Shown here: positions 52,951-62,084 of the stretch, one piece after another
How the letters are laid out: the number at the start of each line of letters is the position of its first letter
How positions within the stretch are numbered: position 1 is the first letter of the stretch
Origin: Rothia mucilaginosa
Lineage (GTDB): Bacteria; Actinomycetota; Actinomycetes; Actinomycetales; Micrococcaceae
Assembly: GCF_019334805.1 (NCBI RefSeq)
Contig: NZ_CP079822.1
Coordinates: 62,001 to 126,000 of the forward strand
Direction of reading: 5' to 3'
DNA: 64,000 bases
Translations under genes and position numbers: made by a program
The notes under the pieces: model-generated
What the model was told of the DNA's origin: nothing
The model's input: only the letters and a program-made list of their open reading frames with translations
Database searches by the model: none

Positions 52951-52979
52951 CCTAATTAGTTTTTCTTTGGCTAGTTAGG
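52951..52979 (-). promoter_or_regulatory. Inverted repeat upstream of sufR (candidate SufR operator)
   Basis: CCTAATTAG-N11-CTAGTTAGG, nine-base arms with one mismatch, immediately upstream of the sufR -10. The position fits autoregulation. Confidence 0.5.
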
Positions 52980-53113
52980 TACCCCTACTTGCTAACTTTT
53001 CTACCTTAGGGTGAACTTTTAAGTCGTAACAAGTGTGCCTTAAACGTGAGTTAGGGCATAAGATGAAGGGGGCACACACGCTCATTCATCGAAAAAATCG
53101 AAAGTGACTGTCT

Positions 53114-54247
53114 ATGGAGACCACCACCGCGGGCCAGCAGGACCATCCCGGGCGTACATCCGCCACGCCAACGGCACACGCTGAGCACCACACGGAGCCC
53201 AGCGCCTCCCCCACCGCACGACGACGCATCATCACCGAAGAACCGGCGCTCAGCATTAAAGACCTCATCAAAGAGTTCAAACCCTCACGCGCCTTCCGCG
53301 CCAAGTACCCCGAACGGCTCACCGCCAGCGGGCTCTACCGCGCCGTCAACAAGGTCAACCTGCGCGTCTTCCCCGGTGAGGTGGTCGTCCTGCTCGGAGC
53401 TAACGGTGCCGGCAAAACCACGACCCTCGCCTGCGCCCAGGGTCTGCTCAAGCCCACCCGTGGTACCGTGCGCCTGCTCGGAGAAAACCCGCTACAGGCG
53501 GACCCGGAGCTGCGCGCCAAGGTCGGCATTATGCTCCAGGACGGCGGCCTGCCCAACGCCATGCACCCCATTCCGCTACTCGAGCACATCTCGACCATGT
53601 ACACCGACCCGTACCCGGTCGAAGAGCTTGCAGAACGCCTCGGCATTGATGCTTTCAACGGCACCACGATTCGCCGCCTCTCGGGTGGTCAGAAGCAGCG
53701 TGTCTCCCTCGCCGCCGCCCTCATCGGCCGCCCGGACGTGCTCTTCCTCGACGAGCCTTCCGCAGGCCTGGATCCGCAATCCCGCAACGTCGTCTTCGAC
53801 ATCATTCGTGAACAGCGTGAACTCGGCACCGCAATCGTGCTCACCACGCACCTGATTGACGACGCGCAGAAGCTCGCCGACTACGTCTACATCATTGAAA
53901 ACGGCACCACGGTTCAGGAAGGCACCGTCTCCGAGCTCATCGCCAGCGACGGCACGAACCGCCTGCAGTACACACTGGATGCACCCACCCCCACCCGTGA
54001 GCAACTGCTGCCCGCGCATCTGCGTGCCGGTGTGGAGCTCATCGAGAAGGTGCCCTACACCCCGACTCGTGACGGTGCGCCCTCCGTACCCGGCGAGTAT
54101 GAGCTGGTCGGCGCACTGCGTCCCGAGCACCTGGCGGCGTTCACCTCCGCTCTCGCCGAGCGCTACCTCATGCCGATTTCTCTCACCATGGAACCGAAGA
54201 CTCTTGAGGATGTCTTCCTCGACATTTCAGGACGTGATATCCGATGA
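53114..54247 (+). CDS. ABC transporter ATP-binding protein
   Basis: 377 residues. An N-terminal 45-residue Pro/Ala/Thr extension, then Walker A LLGANGAGKTTT, signature RRLSGGQKQRVSLAAALIGRP, Walker B VLFLDEPSAGLD and H-loop TTHLIDDA. A C-terminal extension (about 280-360) is usual for drug or lipid exporters. Transcribed away from sufR. Overlaps the permease gene by ATGA. Substrate unknown. Confidence 0.9.
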   Translation: METTTAGQQDHPGRTSATPTAHAEHHTEPSASPTARRRIITEEPALSIKDLIKEFKPSRAFRAKYPERLTASGLYRAVNKVNLRVFPGEVVVLLGANGAGKTTTLACAQGLLKPTRGTVRLLGENPLQADPELRAKVGIMLQDGGLPNAMHPIPLLEHISTMYTDPYPVEELAERLGIDAFNGTTIRRLSGGQKQRVSLAAALIGRPDVLFLDEPSAGLDPQSRNVVFDIIREQRELGTAIVLTTHLIDDAQKLADYVYIIENGTTVQEGTVSELIASDGTNRLQYTLDAPTPTREQLLPAHLRAGVELIEKVPYTPTRDGAPSVPGEYELVGALRPEHLAAFTSALAERYLMPISLTMEPKTLEDVFLDISGRDIR

Positions 54248-55146
54248 GCAACACCGCACGCACCGAGAACAACCGGGCTGCAGAAAATCCGGTAGAAGAG
54301 AACCGCGCAGAGGGGATCCGAATGGAAGAACGTGCCGCGAACACCCGCCCCAAGGTCTCTTCTATTGATGAAGATGAGGAGTACATTCCCCCGCGCGCGA
54401 ACTACCCGCTCGTGCGCGTGATTGAGCAGGGCCGCTACGAAACCATGGCGATGCTACGCAACGGCGAACAGCTGATGCTCAACATTATTTTCCCCGTCAT
54501 GGCGCTCATTGCCCTGCGCTTCACCGGTCTGATCGATGAATACGCAAACTCGGTGGGGGTCTCCCGCATGGATGCGGCGGTCCCCGGCGTTCTGGCGCTC
54601 TGCGTGATTTCTACGGCGCTGTCCGGCCAGGGCATTGCCACCGGTTTTGATCGCCGCTACGGCGTGCTGCGGTTCCTGGCGACCACTCCCCTGGGCCGTA
54701 ACGGCCTGATTATGGGCAAGTGCATTGCGGTGCTGGTGGTCGTGGCGATTCAGTTCACCCTGGTGGCGGTTCTGGGGTACGGCCTGGGGTGGCGCCCGGA
54801 CGCTATCGCCGTCTCGCGCTCCATCATCACGATGATCATGGGTGCTGGCGCATTTACGGCGCTGGGCCTGCTCATTGCCGGTACGGTGCGCGCGGAGGCG
54901 ACCCTCGCCATCGTGAATATTGCCTGGGTCATTCTTGCCGGTGCCGGCGGCGTGGTGTTCCCGTTGAAGTCCTTCCCCGACTGGTACGCCGGAATTGTGG
55001 CGTGGTCGCCCTCGGCGGCTCTGGGTGATGCGTTGCGCGGTAACTTCATTCAGCATCAGTGGCTTGCCGACCCGCACTGGGTCCTCATTGTGTGGACCGT
55101 GGTCATTGGGTTTGTTGCCTCACGTAAGTTCAAGTGGTCCGACTAG
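54244..55146 (+). CDS. ABC-2 type transporter permease
   Basis: 300 residues. A charged 60-residue N-terminus precedes six membrane segments (about residues 75-295: LMLNIIFPVMALIALRF, IAVLVVVAIQFTLVAVLGYG, GAFTALGLLIAGTVRAEATL). The pattern is ABC-2. It pairs with the preceding ATPase. This two-gene exporter beside sufR is conserved in actinobacteria; the cargo is not known. Confidence 0.88.
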   Translation: MSNTARTENNRAAENPVEENRAEGIRMEERAANTRPKVSSIDEDEEYIPPRANYPLVRVIEQGRYETMAMLRNGEQLMLNIIFPVMALIALRFTGLIDEYANSVGVSRMDAAVPGVLALCVISTALSGQGIATGFDRRYGVLRFLATTPLGRNGLIMGKCIAVLVVVAIQFTLVAVLGYGLGWRPDAIAVSRSIITMIMGAGAFTALGLLIAGTVRAEATLAIVNIAWVILAGAGGVVFPLKSFPDWYAGIVAWSPSAALGDALRGNFIQHQWLADPHWVLIVWTVVIGFVASRKFKWSD

Positions 55147-55159
55147 AGGCAGCACAAAT

Positions 55160-55198
55160 ACAGACAGTGCAAGCGCAGACAGTGCAAGAGCAGACAGA
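55160..55198. repeat. Short tandem repeat, about 2.6 units of GCAGACAGTGCAAGA
   Basis: Units ACAGACAGTGCAAGC, GCAGACAGTGCAAGA and GCAGACAG follow each other 15 bases apart just past the permease stop. Confidence 0.6.
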
Positions 55199-55225
55199 GC
55201 TTCTTCTCATCGCAAATTAAAAGAC

Positions 55226-55260
55226 GGGCGCCGGATATGTTCCGATCATATCCGGCGCCC
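55226..55260. terminator. Terminator-like hairpin after the ABC exporter
   Basis: GGGCGCCGGATATG-TTCCGAT-CATATCCGGCGCCC, a 14-bp perfect stem. The plus strand lacks a T run, the minus strand has CTTTTAATTT. Confidence 0.65.
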
Positions 55261-55278
55261 ATACATATAACACAAACC

Positions 55279-55441
55279 TTTAGTCTCAACCACGCACAAA
55301 GTGCACGGTCCGAGACTAAAAGAAAGCACCCTCCTCCAGAACCTTTTATCTCACCACCACAGTAAGATAATCAACGGTTCTTACGCGGAGGAGGGGCTTC
55401 AATCACCGAGATGCAGACCGACCCAACCACTGTTTCGGTCT
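55279..55441. other. Cluster of three stable hairpins of unknown role
   Basis: Hairpin 1: TTTAGTCTC/GAGACTAAA (55279-55320) with ACC/GGT and GCAC/GTGC inside. Hairpin 2: CCCTCCTCC + AGAACC/GGTTCT + GGAGGAGGG (55329-55395) with TTATCT/AGATAA in the loop. Hairpin 3: TGCAGACCGA/TCGGTCTACA (55412-55444) where the one mismatch is G-U only on the minus strand. No known RNA family is recognised. Confidence 0.4.
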
Positions 55442-55703
55442 ACAACCTTCCTGCTCAACCTTAACATGAGCTTCACCACTTACACAAAAATTGTTACGTT
55501 ACTGAACAATATTCAGCGCATAGCTCAGAAACACAGCTCAAACGTGCACCGCGAAATCCGCGGAGCCCGCGTTGTAGCGTCGCTTTTTTCTCCATCTCAG
55601 CCCCGTATCACCCTGTGAATGTCTGCATTCACACACCGGATACTTCCGCCCAGTGAACTATCCTGTTAAAACGAAAGGGTCGAAACAAACCTCCAGGCTC
55701 CCC

Positions 55704-55747
55704 GCACCTACCGGGTACTTACCAAGGCACCTACCCGGGTACCTACC
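55704..55747 (+). repeat. Direct repeat in the tkt leader
   Basis: GCACCTACCGGGTACTTACC at 55704 and GCACCTACCCGGGTACCTACC at 55727, 23 bases apart, with 18 of 20 matching positions. They lie between the likely tkt promoter (TATCCT at 55659) and the GTG at 55850. Could be operator half-sites or a leader structure. Confidence 0.6.
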
Positions 55748-55849
55748 GGCGCGGGAATAAGCGCCCCCGAAGGCACGTTACACCCGATGAACAGCGCGCT
55801 AGCACACGCCTGCTGGCGCATCCACTCACGTTGTGAAAGGACACCCCAC

Positions 55850-57952
55850 GTGGCAGAAAACCTCCAGTGGACAGAAACCGATCAGCGAGCCGTTGACACC
55901 GCCCGCATCCTTGCCGCCGACGCCGTGGAGAAGGTCGGCTCCGGCCACCCCGGCACCGCGATGAGCCTGGCCCCGGTCGCCTACCTGCTGTTCCAGAAGG
56001 TCATGAACCAGGACCCGGCCGACGACCGCTGGGAAGGCCGCGACCGCTTCATCCTGTCCCCCGGCCACACCTCCCTCACCCTGTACACTCAGCTGTTCCT
56101 CGGCGGCTACGGCCTCGAAATGAGCGACCTGGAAGCCCTGCGCACCTGGGGTGCCCTCACCCCCGGCCACCCCGAATACAAGCACACCAAGGGCGTAGAA
56201 ATCACCACCGGCCCGCTCGGCCAGGGTCTGGCATCCGCCGTTGGCTTCGCCTACGCACAGCGTCGTATGCGCGGCATGTTCGACCCCGAGGCTGCCCCGG
56301 GCACCTCCCCCTTCGACCACCACGTCTACGTCATCGCCTCCGAGGGTGACGTGCAGGAGGGCGTGACCGCCGAGGCGTGCGCGCTCGCAGGTCACCAGGA
56401 GCTCGGCAACCTGATTGTCGTCTGGGACCGCAACCACATCTCCATTGAGGAAGACACCGACGTTGCCTTCACCGAGGACGTAGCAAAGCGCTACGAGTCC
56501 TACGGTTGGGATGTTCAGCGCGTGGACTGGACCCGCACCGGCGACTACGTTGAGGACGTCGCAGAACTGTACGCCGCTATTGAGCGCGCGAAGGCTGTCA
56601 CCGACAAGCCTTCCTTCATTGAGCTGCGCACCATCATCGGCTACCCCGCCCCCACCAAGCAGAACACCGGCGCAGTGCACGGTTCCAAGCTCGGTGCTGA
56701 AGAGGTCGCCGCAACCAAGGAACTGCTCGGCTTCGACCCCGCCAAGAGCTTCTTCATCGAGGAGAACGTCCTGGCGCACACCCGCCAGCTTGTCGAGCGC
56801 GGCGCCGCAGCGCACAAGGCATGGGACGAAAAGTTCGAGGCATGGGCTAAGGCTAACCCCGAGCGCGCCGAACTGTACAAGCGCCTCGTCGCAGGCGAAC
56901 TGCCCGCAGACTACAAGGCTGCCTTCCCCGTGTTCGAGGCTGGCACCTCCGTGGCAACCCGCGCGGCATCCGGCACCGTCATCAACGCTATCGCTGAGAC
57001 CTTCCCCGAACTGTGGGGCGGCTCCGCTGACCTCGCCGGCTCGAACCTGACCACCATCAAGGGGGCGGATTCCTTCAACCCGGCATCGCGCAGCACCGAA
57101 GACTGGACCGGCAACCCCTACGGTCGCGTTCTGCACTTCGGTATTCGCGAGCAGGCTGCCGCAGCTATCGTGAACGGTATTGTGCTTTCCTCCCCGACCC
57201 GCGCGTTCTCGGGCACCTTCTTCGTGTTCTCCGACTACCAGCGCCCGGCTGTTCGCCTTTCCGCACTGATGGGCGTTCCCGCACTGTACGTGTGGACCCA
57301 CGACTCCATCGGCGTGGGCGAGGACGGCCCCACCCACCAGCCGATTGAGCACCTCTCCTCCCTGCGCGCTATCCCCGGCTTCGACGTGGTTCGCCCCGCG
57401 GACGCTAACGAAACCGCCGTCGCATGGCGCACCATCCTGGAGAAGTCCGACCGCCCCGCAGGCCTCGTGCTCTCCCGCCAGAACCTGCCCGTCTGGGCTC
57501 GTGAAGACGTGCACGCAGACGCTGAGGGCGAGAAGTTCGCTTCCGCTGAGGGCACCGCACGCGGCGGCTACATCATGGCTGACACCGAGGGCACCCCGGA
57601 CGTCATCCTGATCGCTACCGGCTCCGAGGTTGAGCTCGCCGTTCAGGCTCGCGCAACCCTCGCAGAGCAGGGCATCGCGGCTCGCGTGGTTTCCATGCCT
57701 TCGCGCGAGTGGTTCGCTGAGCAGGACGCAGAGTACCGCGAGTCGGTCCTGCCCTCCTCGGTTGCGGCACGCGTCTCCGTCGAGGCTGGCCTGGCAATGA
57801 GCTGGTACGACCTGCTCGGCACCGCCGGCCGCGCCGTGTCCATCGAGCACTTCGGTGCATCCGCCGATGCGAAGACCCTGTACCGCGAATTTGGTATCAC
57901 CGCGGAGGCTGTCGTGGCCGCCGCTAAGGAATCCATCGACGCTGCCAAGTAA
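55850..57952 (+). CDS. tkt: Transketolase
   Basis: 700 residues from the GTG at 55850 behind GAAAGGA. Thiamine-diphosphate enzyme of the pentose phosphate pathway, moving two-carbon units between sugar phosphates. Signature: SGHPGTAMSLAP, GDVQEGVTAEACALAGHQ (ThDP/Mg motif), GGSADLAGSN and EQAAAAIVNGIVLSS, with the active-site GEDGPTHQPIEH. Full length and intact. The leader (55665-55849) is long and contains a direct repeat. Codon use fits high expression. Confidence 0.96.
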   Translation: MAENLQWTETDQRAVDTARILAADAVEKVGSGHPGTAMSLAPVAYLLFQKVMNQDPADDRWEGRDRFILSPGHTSLTLYTQLFLGGYGLEMSDLEALRTWGALTPGHPEYKHTKGVEITTGPLGQGLASAVGFAYAQRRMRGMFDPEAAPGTSPFDHHVYVIASEGDVQEGVTAEACALAGHQELGNLIVVWDRNHISIEEDTDVAFTEDVAKRYESYGWDVQRVDWTRTGDYVEDVAELYAAIERAKAVTDKPSFIELRTIIGYPAPTKQNTGAVHGSKLGAEEVAATKELLGFDPAKSFFIEENVLAHTRQLVERGAAAHKAWDEKFEAWAKANPERAELYKRLVAGELPADYKAAFPVFEAGTSVATRAASGTVINAIAETFPELWGGSADLAGSNLTTIKGADSFNPASRSTEDWTGNPYGRVLHFGIREQAAAAIVNGIVLSSPTRAFSGTFFVFSDYQRPAVRLSALMGVPALYVWTHDSIGVGEDGPTHQPIEHLSSLRAIPGFDVVRPADANETAVAWRTILEKSDRPAGLVLSRQNLPVWAREDVHADAEGEKFASAEGTARGGYIMADTEGTPDVILIATGSEVELAVQARATLAEQGIAARVVSMPSREWFAEQDAEYRESVLPSSVAARVSVEAGLAMSWYDLLGTAGRAVSIEHFGASADAKTLYREFGITAEAVVAAAKESIDAAK

Positions 57953-58043
57953 GCAGTAACAACGCCGCGGTAACTGCCGCGCACACTGCGCCCCCCCTCC
58001 TGTGCGGGCTCCTCTGTACGGGTGGGGTGCAGGCGCAACGGGT

Positions 58044-58073
58044 AGGCTCCGGCTGACCACTCAGCCGGAGCCT
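58044..58073 (+). terminator. Hairpin between tkt and tal
   Basis: AGGCTCCGGCTGA-CCAC-TCAGCCGGAGCCT, a perfect 13-bp stem without a T run. It may stabilise the tkt 3' end or attenuate tal. Confidence 0.55.
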
Positions 58074-58153
58074 CCCGCCGCCCAGAAGATTTCACCGTTA
58101 TCTAATTTTCAATTTCGATATTTCAATCTCGACAAAGAATCGAAGGTTTTCAC

Positions 58154-59254
58154 ATGTCTGAGTCCACTCAGAAGCTGTCCGACGCCGGTGTCTCCATCTG
58201 GCTTGACGACCTCTCCCGTGAGCGTCTGACCAGCGGCAACCTCGCCGAACTCATCAAGACCCACAACGTCGTCGGTGTGACCACCAACCCCACCATCTTC
58301 GCTGGCGCACTCTCCAAGGGCGCCGCATACGCCGAGCAGATGCGTGAGCTTGCCGCCGCCGGCGCAAGCGTTGAAGAAGCAGTGTTCGCCGCAACCTGCG
58401 ACGACGTACGCAACGCCTGCGACGTGTTCGAACCCGTCTACAAGGCATCCAACGGTTTTGACGGCCGCGTCTCCATCGAGGTTGACCCCCGCCTGGCACG
58501 CGACGCAGAAGGCACCGCCAAGATGGCACGTGAACTCTACGAGCGCGTGGGCCGCGAAAACGTCATGATTAAGATCCCCGCAACCCAGGAAGGCCTGCGC
58601 CCCATCGCAGAAACCCTGGCTGCTGGCATCAGCGTGAACGTGACTCTGATCTTCTCCCTGACCCGCTACCGCGAGGTCATCAACGCCTACATGCTCGGCC
58701 TGGAGCAGGCGCTGGAGAACGGCAAGGACCTGTCCACCATCCACTCCGTCGCATCCTTCTTCGTCTCCCGCGTAGACACCGAAATTGATGCGCGCCTCGA
58801 AGCTGCCGGCGGCGACGCTGTACAGCTCAAGGGCAAGGCAGGCCTGGCAAACGCACGCCTCGCCTACGAGGTATTCGAGGAAATGTTCTCCTCCGAGCGT
58901 TGGGCACGCCTGCAGGCACACGGCGCGAACGTACAGCGTCCGCTGTGGGCATCCACCGGTGTGAAGGACCCCGCACTGCCCGATACCCTGTACGTGACCG
59001 GCCTGGTTGCACCCAACACCGTGAACACCATGCCCGAGGCAACCCTGAACGCTGTTGCCGACCACGGCGAAATCACCGGCAACACCATCGTGCCGAACTA
59101 CTCCGAGTCCAACGAGGTTCTGGACGCTATCTCCGCTTACGTCTCCTACCCGGAGGTCGTGGAGAAGCTCGAGGTTGAGGGCCTGTCCAAGTTCGACGTC
59201 TCCTGGGAAGAGCTGCTGCAGACCGTCCGCGAGGCACTCGAGCAGGCCAAGTAG
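58154..59254 (+). CDS. tal: Transaldolase
   Basis: 366 residues. Schiff-base aldolase of the pentose phosphate pathway. [14 protein letters not shown] and the [14 protein letters not shown] segment with the catalytic Lys, plus [14 protein letters not shown], are the transaldolase motifs; [16 protein letters not shown] closes the barrel. Cotranscription with tkt and zwf is likely though the gaps are 200 and 299 bases. RBS GAAGG. Confidence 0.96.
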   Translation: MSESTQKLSDAGVSIWLDDLSRERLTSGNLAELIKTHNVVGVTTNPTIFAGALSKGAAYAEQMRELAAAGASVEEAVFAATCDDVRNACDVFEPVYKASNGFDGRVSIEVDPRLARDAEGTAKMARELYERVGRENVMIKIPATQEGLRPIAETLAAGISVNVTLIFSLTRYREVINAYMLGLEQALENGKDLSTIHSVASFFVSRVDTEIDARLEAAGGDAVQLKGKAGLANARLAYEVFEEMFSSERWARLQAHGANVQRPLWASTGVKDPALPDTLYVTGLVAPNTVNTMPEATLNAVADHGEITGNTIVPNYSESNEVLDAISAYVSYPEVVEKLEVEGLSKFDVSWEELLQTVREALEQAK

Positions 59255-59553
59255 CCGTACCCTACGTAGCCGCCGAACTATAGCGCGGCGCTAACCGCTG
59301 TCGGTGTGCACCGCCCGATGCGCACCGCGGCACCGCACCCTAATCCGCCGGGATTTTCGCCAGGGTTCCCGCCCGAGCTTCACCACTCAGGTCGCCCCAG
59401 GGAATCTCGGCGGGTTAGGTGCCCCTCATATCATTCCGTCAAAACCGGTACAATACAGGGTACACACCTTCCAGAATGCGGCATCGCCTCCGCGCGAATA
59501 AGGTACGAACCGCGCGCCGCACGAACCAACCAAGGCAATCAAAGGAATATATT
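59255..59553. other. 299-base gap between tal and zwf with a promoter
   Basis: A TACAAT box at 59449-59454 would start a transcript about 90 bases before zwf. Several GC-rich inverted segments around 59330-59400 may be a transcription pause or terminator, but I see none with a T run. Confidence 0.45.
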
Positions 59554-61101
59554 GTGACTAACGGTCATGAAGCGAACCCCCTCAGGGACACTCGCGACCG
59601 CCGCATTACCCGCATTGCGGGGCCGTCCGCGCTCGTCTTCTTTGGCGTAACCGGTGACCTGGCCCGCAAGAAGCTGCTTCCGGCAGTGTATGACCTCATG
59701 AACCGCGGTTTGCTCCCCCCGAGCTTCGGCCTTGTCGGCTTCGGCCGCCGCCCCTGGAGCGATGACGATTTCCGCTCCTACGTACGCGAATCCGTTGAAG
59801 CACACGCCCGTACCCCCTTCCGCGAAGACGTATGGAACCAGTTCCAGCAGGGCATGCGATTCGTCGTAGGTGCCTTTGACGACGACGCAGCCTATGAACA
59901 GCTCAAGAGCACCCTTGCCGAACTCGACGAGCGTGGCGCTCACGGCAACCACGCCTTCTACCTCTCCATCCCCCCGAAGGCATTCGAGCAGGTCCTCACC
60001 AAGCTCGCCGAACACGACCTCGCATCCCGCGATAACGACACCGTCAACCCCGTCGACGGTTGGCGCCGCGTGGTCATTGAGAAGCCCTTCGGTCACAACC
60101 TTGAAAGCGCACGCGAACTGAACTCCATCGTGGAGGCAGTCTTCCCGCCCGACGCAGTGTTCCGCATCGACCACTACCTGGGCAAGGAAACCGTTCAGAA
60201 CATCCTGGCGATGCGTTTCTCCAACCAGATGTTCGAACCGCTCTGGAACTCCAACTACGTTGACCACGTCCAGATCACCATGGCAGAAGACATCGGCATC
60301 GGCTCCCGCGCAGGCTACTACGACGGCGTGGGTGCGGCCCGCGACGTCATCCAGAACCACCTGCTGCAGCTGCTCGCCCTCACCGCCATGGAAGAGCCCC
60401 TCAGCCTCGACGCCAAGCACCTGCGTGCCGAAAAGGCTAAGGTCCTCGAAGCAGTCCGCATCGACGACCTGCCGAACTCCTTCGCCCTCGGCCAGTACGC
60501 CGCAGGCTACCAGGGCGGCGAGCACGTCAACGGCTTCTTCGACGAAAACGACATCCCCGCAGACTCCCGCACCGAAACCTTCGCAGCGCTGAAGGTGTCC
60601 ATCGCAAACCGCCGCTGGGAAGGCACCCCCTTCTACCTGCGCGCCGGCAAGCGCCTGGGCCGCCGAGTCACCGAAATCGCCGTGGTCTTGAAGAAGTCCT
60701 CCGACCGTCTCTTCGGCGAACGTGAAAACCCGCAGGTCGGCCAGAACGCCATCGTCATCCGCGTGCAGCCCGATGAAGGCATGACCATCCGATTCTCCGC
60801 GAAGGTGCCCGGCACCCAGATGGAAATCCGCGACGTCAACATGGACTTCGGCTACGGCCACTCCTTCACCGAAGAGTCCCCCGAAGCCTACGAGCGTCTC
60901 ATCCTGGACGTTCTGCTCGGCGAGCCGCCGCTGTTCCCCCGCCACGAAGAAGTTGAGCTCTCCTGGAAGATCCTCGACCCCTTCGAAGAGTACTGGGAAG
61001 AAAACCGCATTAAGCCTGAACCCTACGAATCCGGTTCGTGGGGTCCGCGTTCAGCACACGAGATGCTTGAGCGTGACAACCGCGCTTGGAGGCGCCCGTG
61101 A
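59554..61101 (+). CDS. zwf: Glucose-6-phosphate dehydrogenase
   Basis: 515 residues from the GTG at 59554 behind AAAGGA; upstream in-frame codons lack one. Oxidises glucose-6-phosphate to 6-phosphoglucono-lactone and makes NADPH. Motifs: VFFGVTGDLARKKLLP (coenzyme loop), EKPFGHNLESA, and the catalytic RIDHYLGKETVQN. Ends with GTGA overlapping opcA. Confidence 0.96.
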   Translation: MTNGHEANPLRDTRDRRITRIAGPSALVFFGVTGDLARKKLLPAVYDLMNRGLLPPSFGLVGFGRRPWSDDDFRSYVRESVEAHARTPFREDVWNQFQQGMRFVVGAFDDDAAYEQLKSTLAELDERGAHGNHAFYLSIPPKAFEQVLTKLAEHDLASRDNDTVNPVDGWRRVVIEKPFGHNLESARELNSIVEAVFPPDAVFRIDHYLGKETVQNILAMRFSNQMFEPLWNSNYVDHVQITMAEDIGIGSRAGYYDGVGAARDVIQNHLLQLLALTAMEEPLSLDAKHLRAEKAKVLEAVRIDDLPNSFALGQYAAGYQGGEHVNGFFDENDIPADSRTETFAALKVSIANRRWEGTPFYLRAGKRLGRRVTEIAVVLKKSSDRLFGERENPQVGQNAIVIRVQPDEGMTIRFSAKVPGTQMEIRDVNMDFGYGHSFTEESPEAYERLILDVLLGEPPLFPRHEEVELSWKILDPFEEYWEENRIKPEPYESGSWGPRSAHEMLERDNRAWRRP

Positions 61102-62084
61102 TCTCGCACCTGCATAACACCACCGTTTCCGCTATCAACAAGGAACTGAGCCACCTGACTGCCGCCAACGGTAGCCTCAGCAGCGGACGAGTTCTCACCC
61201 TCGTTGTTCTCGCGGAAAAGGGCCACTCCCGCGAAGCAATGCGCGCCGCAATTCGTGCCTCCCACGAACACCCGAGCCGCATTATTGTGCACATCTCCCA
61301 CGACCCGCTCGACCCCGACCAGCTGGATGCAGAAATCCACCTCGGCGGCGACACCGGCGCATCCGAGATGATTGTTCTGCGCGGCTGGGGTAGCGCATCC
61401 CGCCCGACCGAAGCACTGATCTCCGGTCTGCTGCTGCCTGATTCCCCCATTGTGGTCTGGTGGCCACACTCGGTTCCGGAGAACCCAGCACAGCACTCCA
61501 TCGGTCGTATCGCTCAGCGTCGTATCACCGATTCTGCACGCGCTGAGGACCCGAAGGAGGCCCTCAAGCACCTCGCCGAGGTGTACCGCGCCGGCGACAC
61601 CGACCTGGCGTGGACCCGCCTCACCCTGTGGCGCACCCAGCTGGCAGCGCTCATGGAGCAGATGCCCTCCTCCCCCGTACGCCGCGTGGTTGTGTGGGGT
61701 TCGAGCAAGTCCCCGTCCGTGGTGCTGCTCGGTACGTGGCTCGGCTGGAAGCTTGAAGCGCCCGTACACCTCGCCACCATTGGCGCGGCAAACCGCGGCC
61801 TGTACCGCGTCAGCATTGAGCGTGAAGACGGTTCCGTGACGATGTTCCGCCCCGGCATTTCCGTGGCAACCATCTCCACCCCGTACGCACCCGACCAGCA
61901 GATTGCGCTGCCGGTGCGTACCCTCGCCGAGTGCATCTCTGAGGAGTTGCGCCGCCTTGACCCGGACGACACCTACGGTGACGTGCTGAAGCAGGCGCTG
62001 CGCACTGTAACCCTTGTGGACGATACCTGCCAGCCTGAAGACATGCTGGATCTCGAAGAATACCCGGAGGTTTTCGATGCCTAA
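61098..62084 (+). CDS. opcA: OpcA, glucose-6-phosphate dehydrogenase assembly protein
   Basis: 328 residues from the GTG at 61098, behind GGAGG, four bases overlapping zwf. Family motifs include VLTLVVLAEKGHSREAMRAA, SPIVVWWPHSVP and VWGSSKSPSVVLLGTWLGW. OpcA is needed for proper assembly or activation of Zwf in actinobacteria and cyanobacteria. It overlaps pgl by eight bases, so translation of zwf-opcA-pgl is coupled. Confidence 0.94.
   Translation: MISHLHNTTVSAINKELSHLTAANGSLSSGRVLTLVVLAEKGHSREAMRAAIRASHEHPSRIIVHISHDPLDPDQLDAEIHLGGDTGASEMIVLRGWGSASRPTEALISGLLLPDSPIVVWWPHSVPENPAQHSIGRIAQRRITDSARAEDPKEALKHLAEVYRAGDTDLAWTRLTLWRTQLAALMEQMPSSPVRRVVVWGSSKSPSVVLLGTWLGWKLEAPVHLATIGAANRGLYRVSIEREDGSVTMFRPGISVATISTPYAPDQQIALPVRTLAECISEELRRLDPDDTYGDVLKQALRTVTLVDDTCQPEDMLDLEEYPEVFDA

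Larger units (their letters stand above)
55147..55849. other. 703-base gap between the ABC exporter and tkt
   Basis: Holds a short tandem repeat, a terminator-like hairpin, three strong consecutive hairpins (55279-55441), and the promoter and leader of tkt with a duplicated 20-base motif. No credible ORF: a 105-codon plus-strand frame at 55301 has no ribosome binding site and overlaps the hairpins. Confidence 0.5.

Noticed and set aside
55399..55467. 22-codon minus-strand frame before a hairpin, like a leader peptide
   Set aside because: It has only one Trp and there is no gene on the minus strand downstream for it to attenuate; the neighbouring genes read the other way.
55826..58060. 744-codon minus-strand frame opposite tkt
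   Set aside because: Low-complexity antisense reading of tkt; no ribosome binding site and no recognisable motifs.
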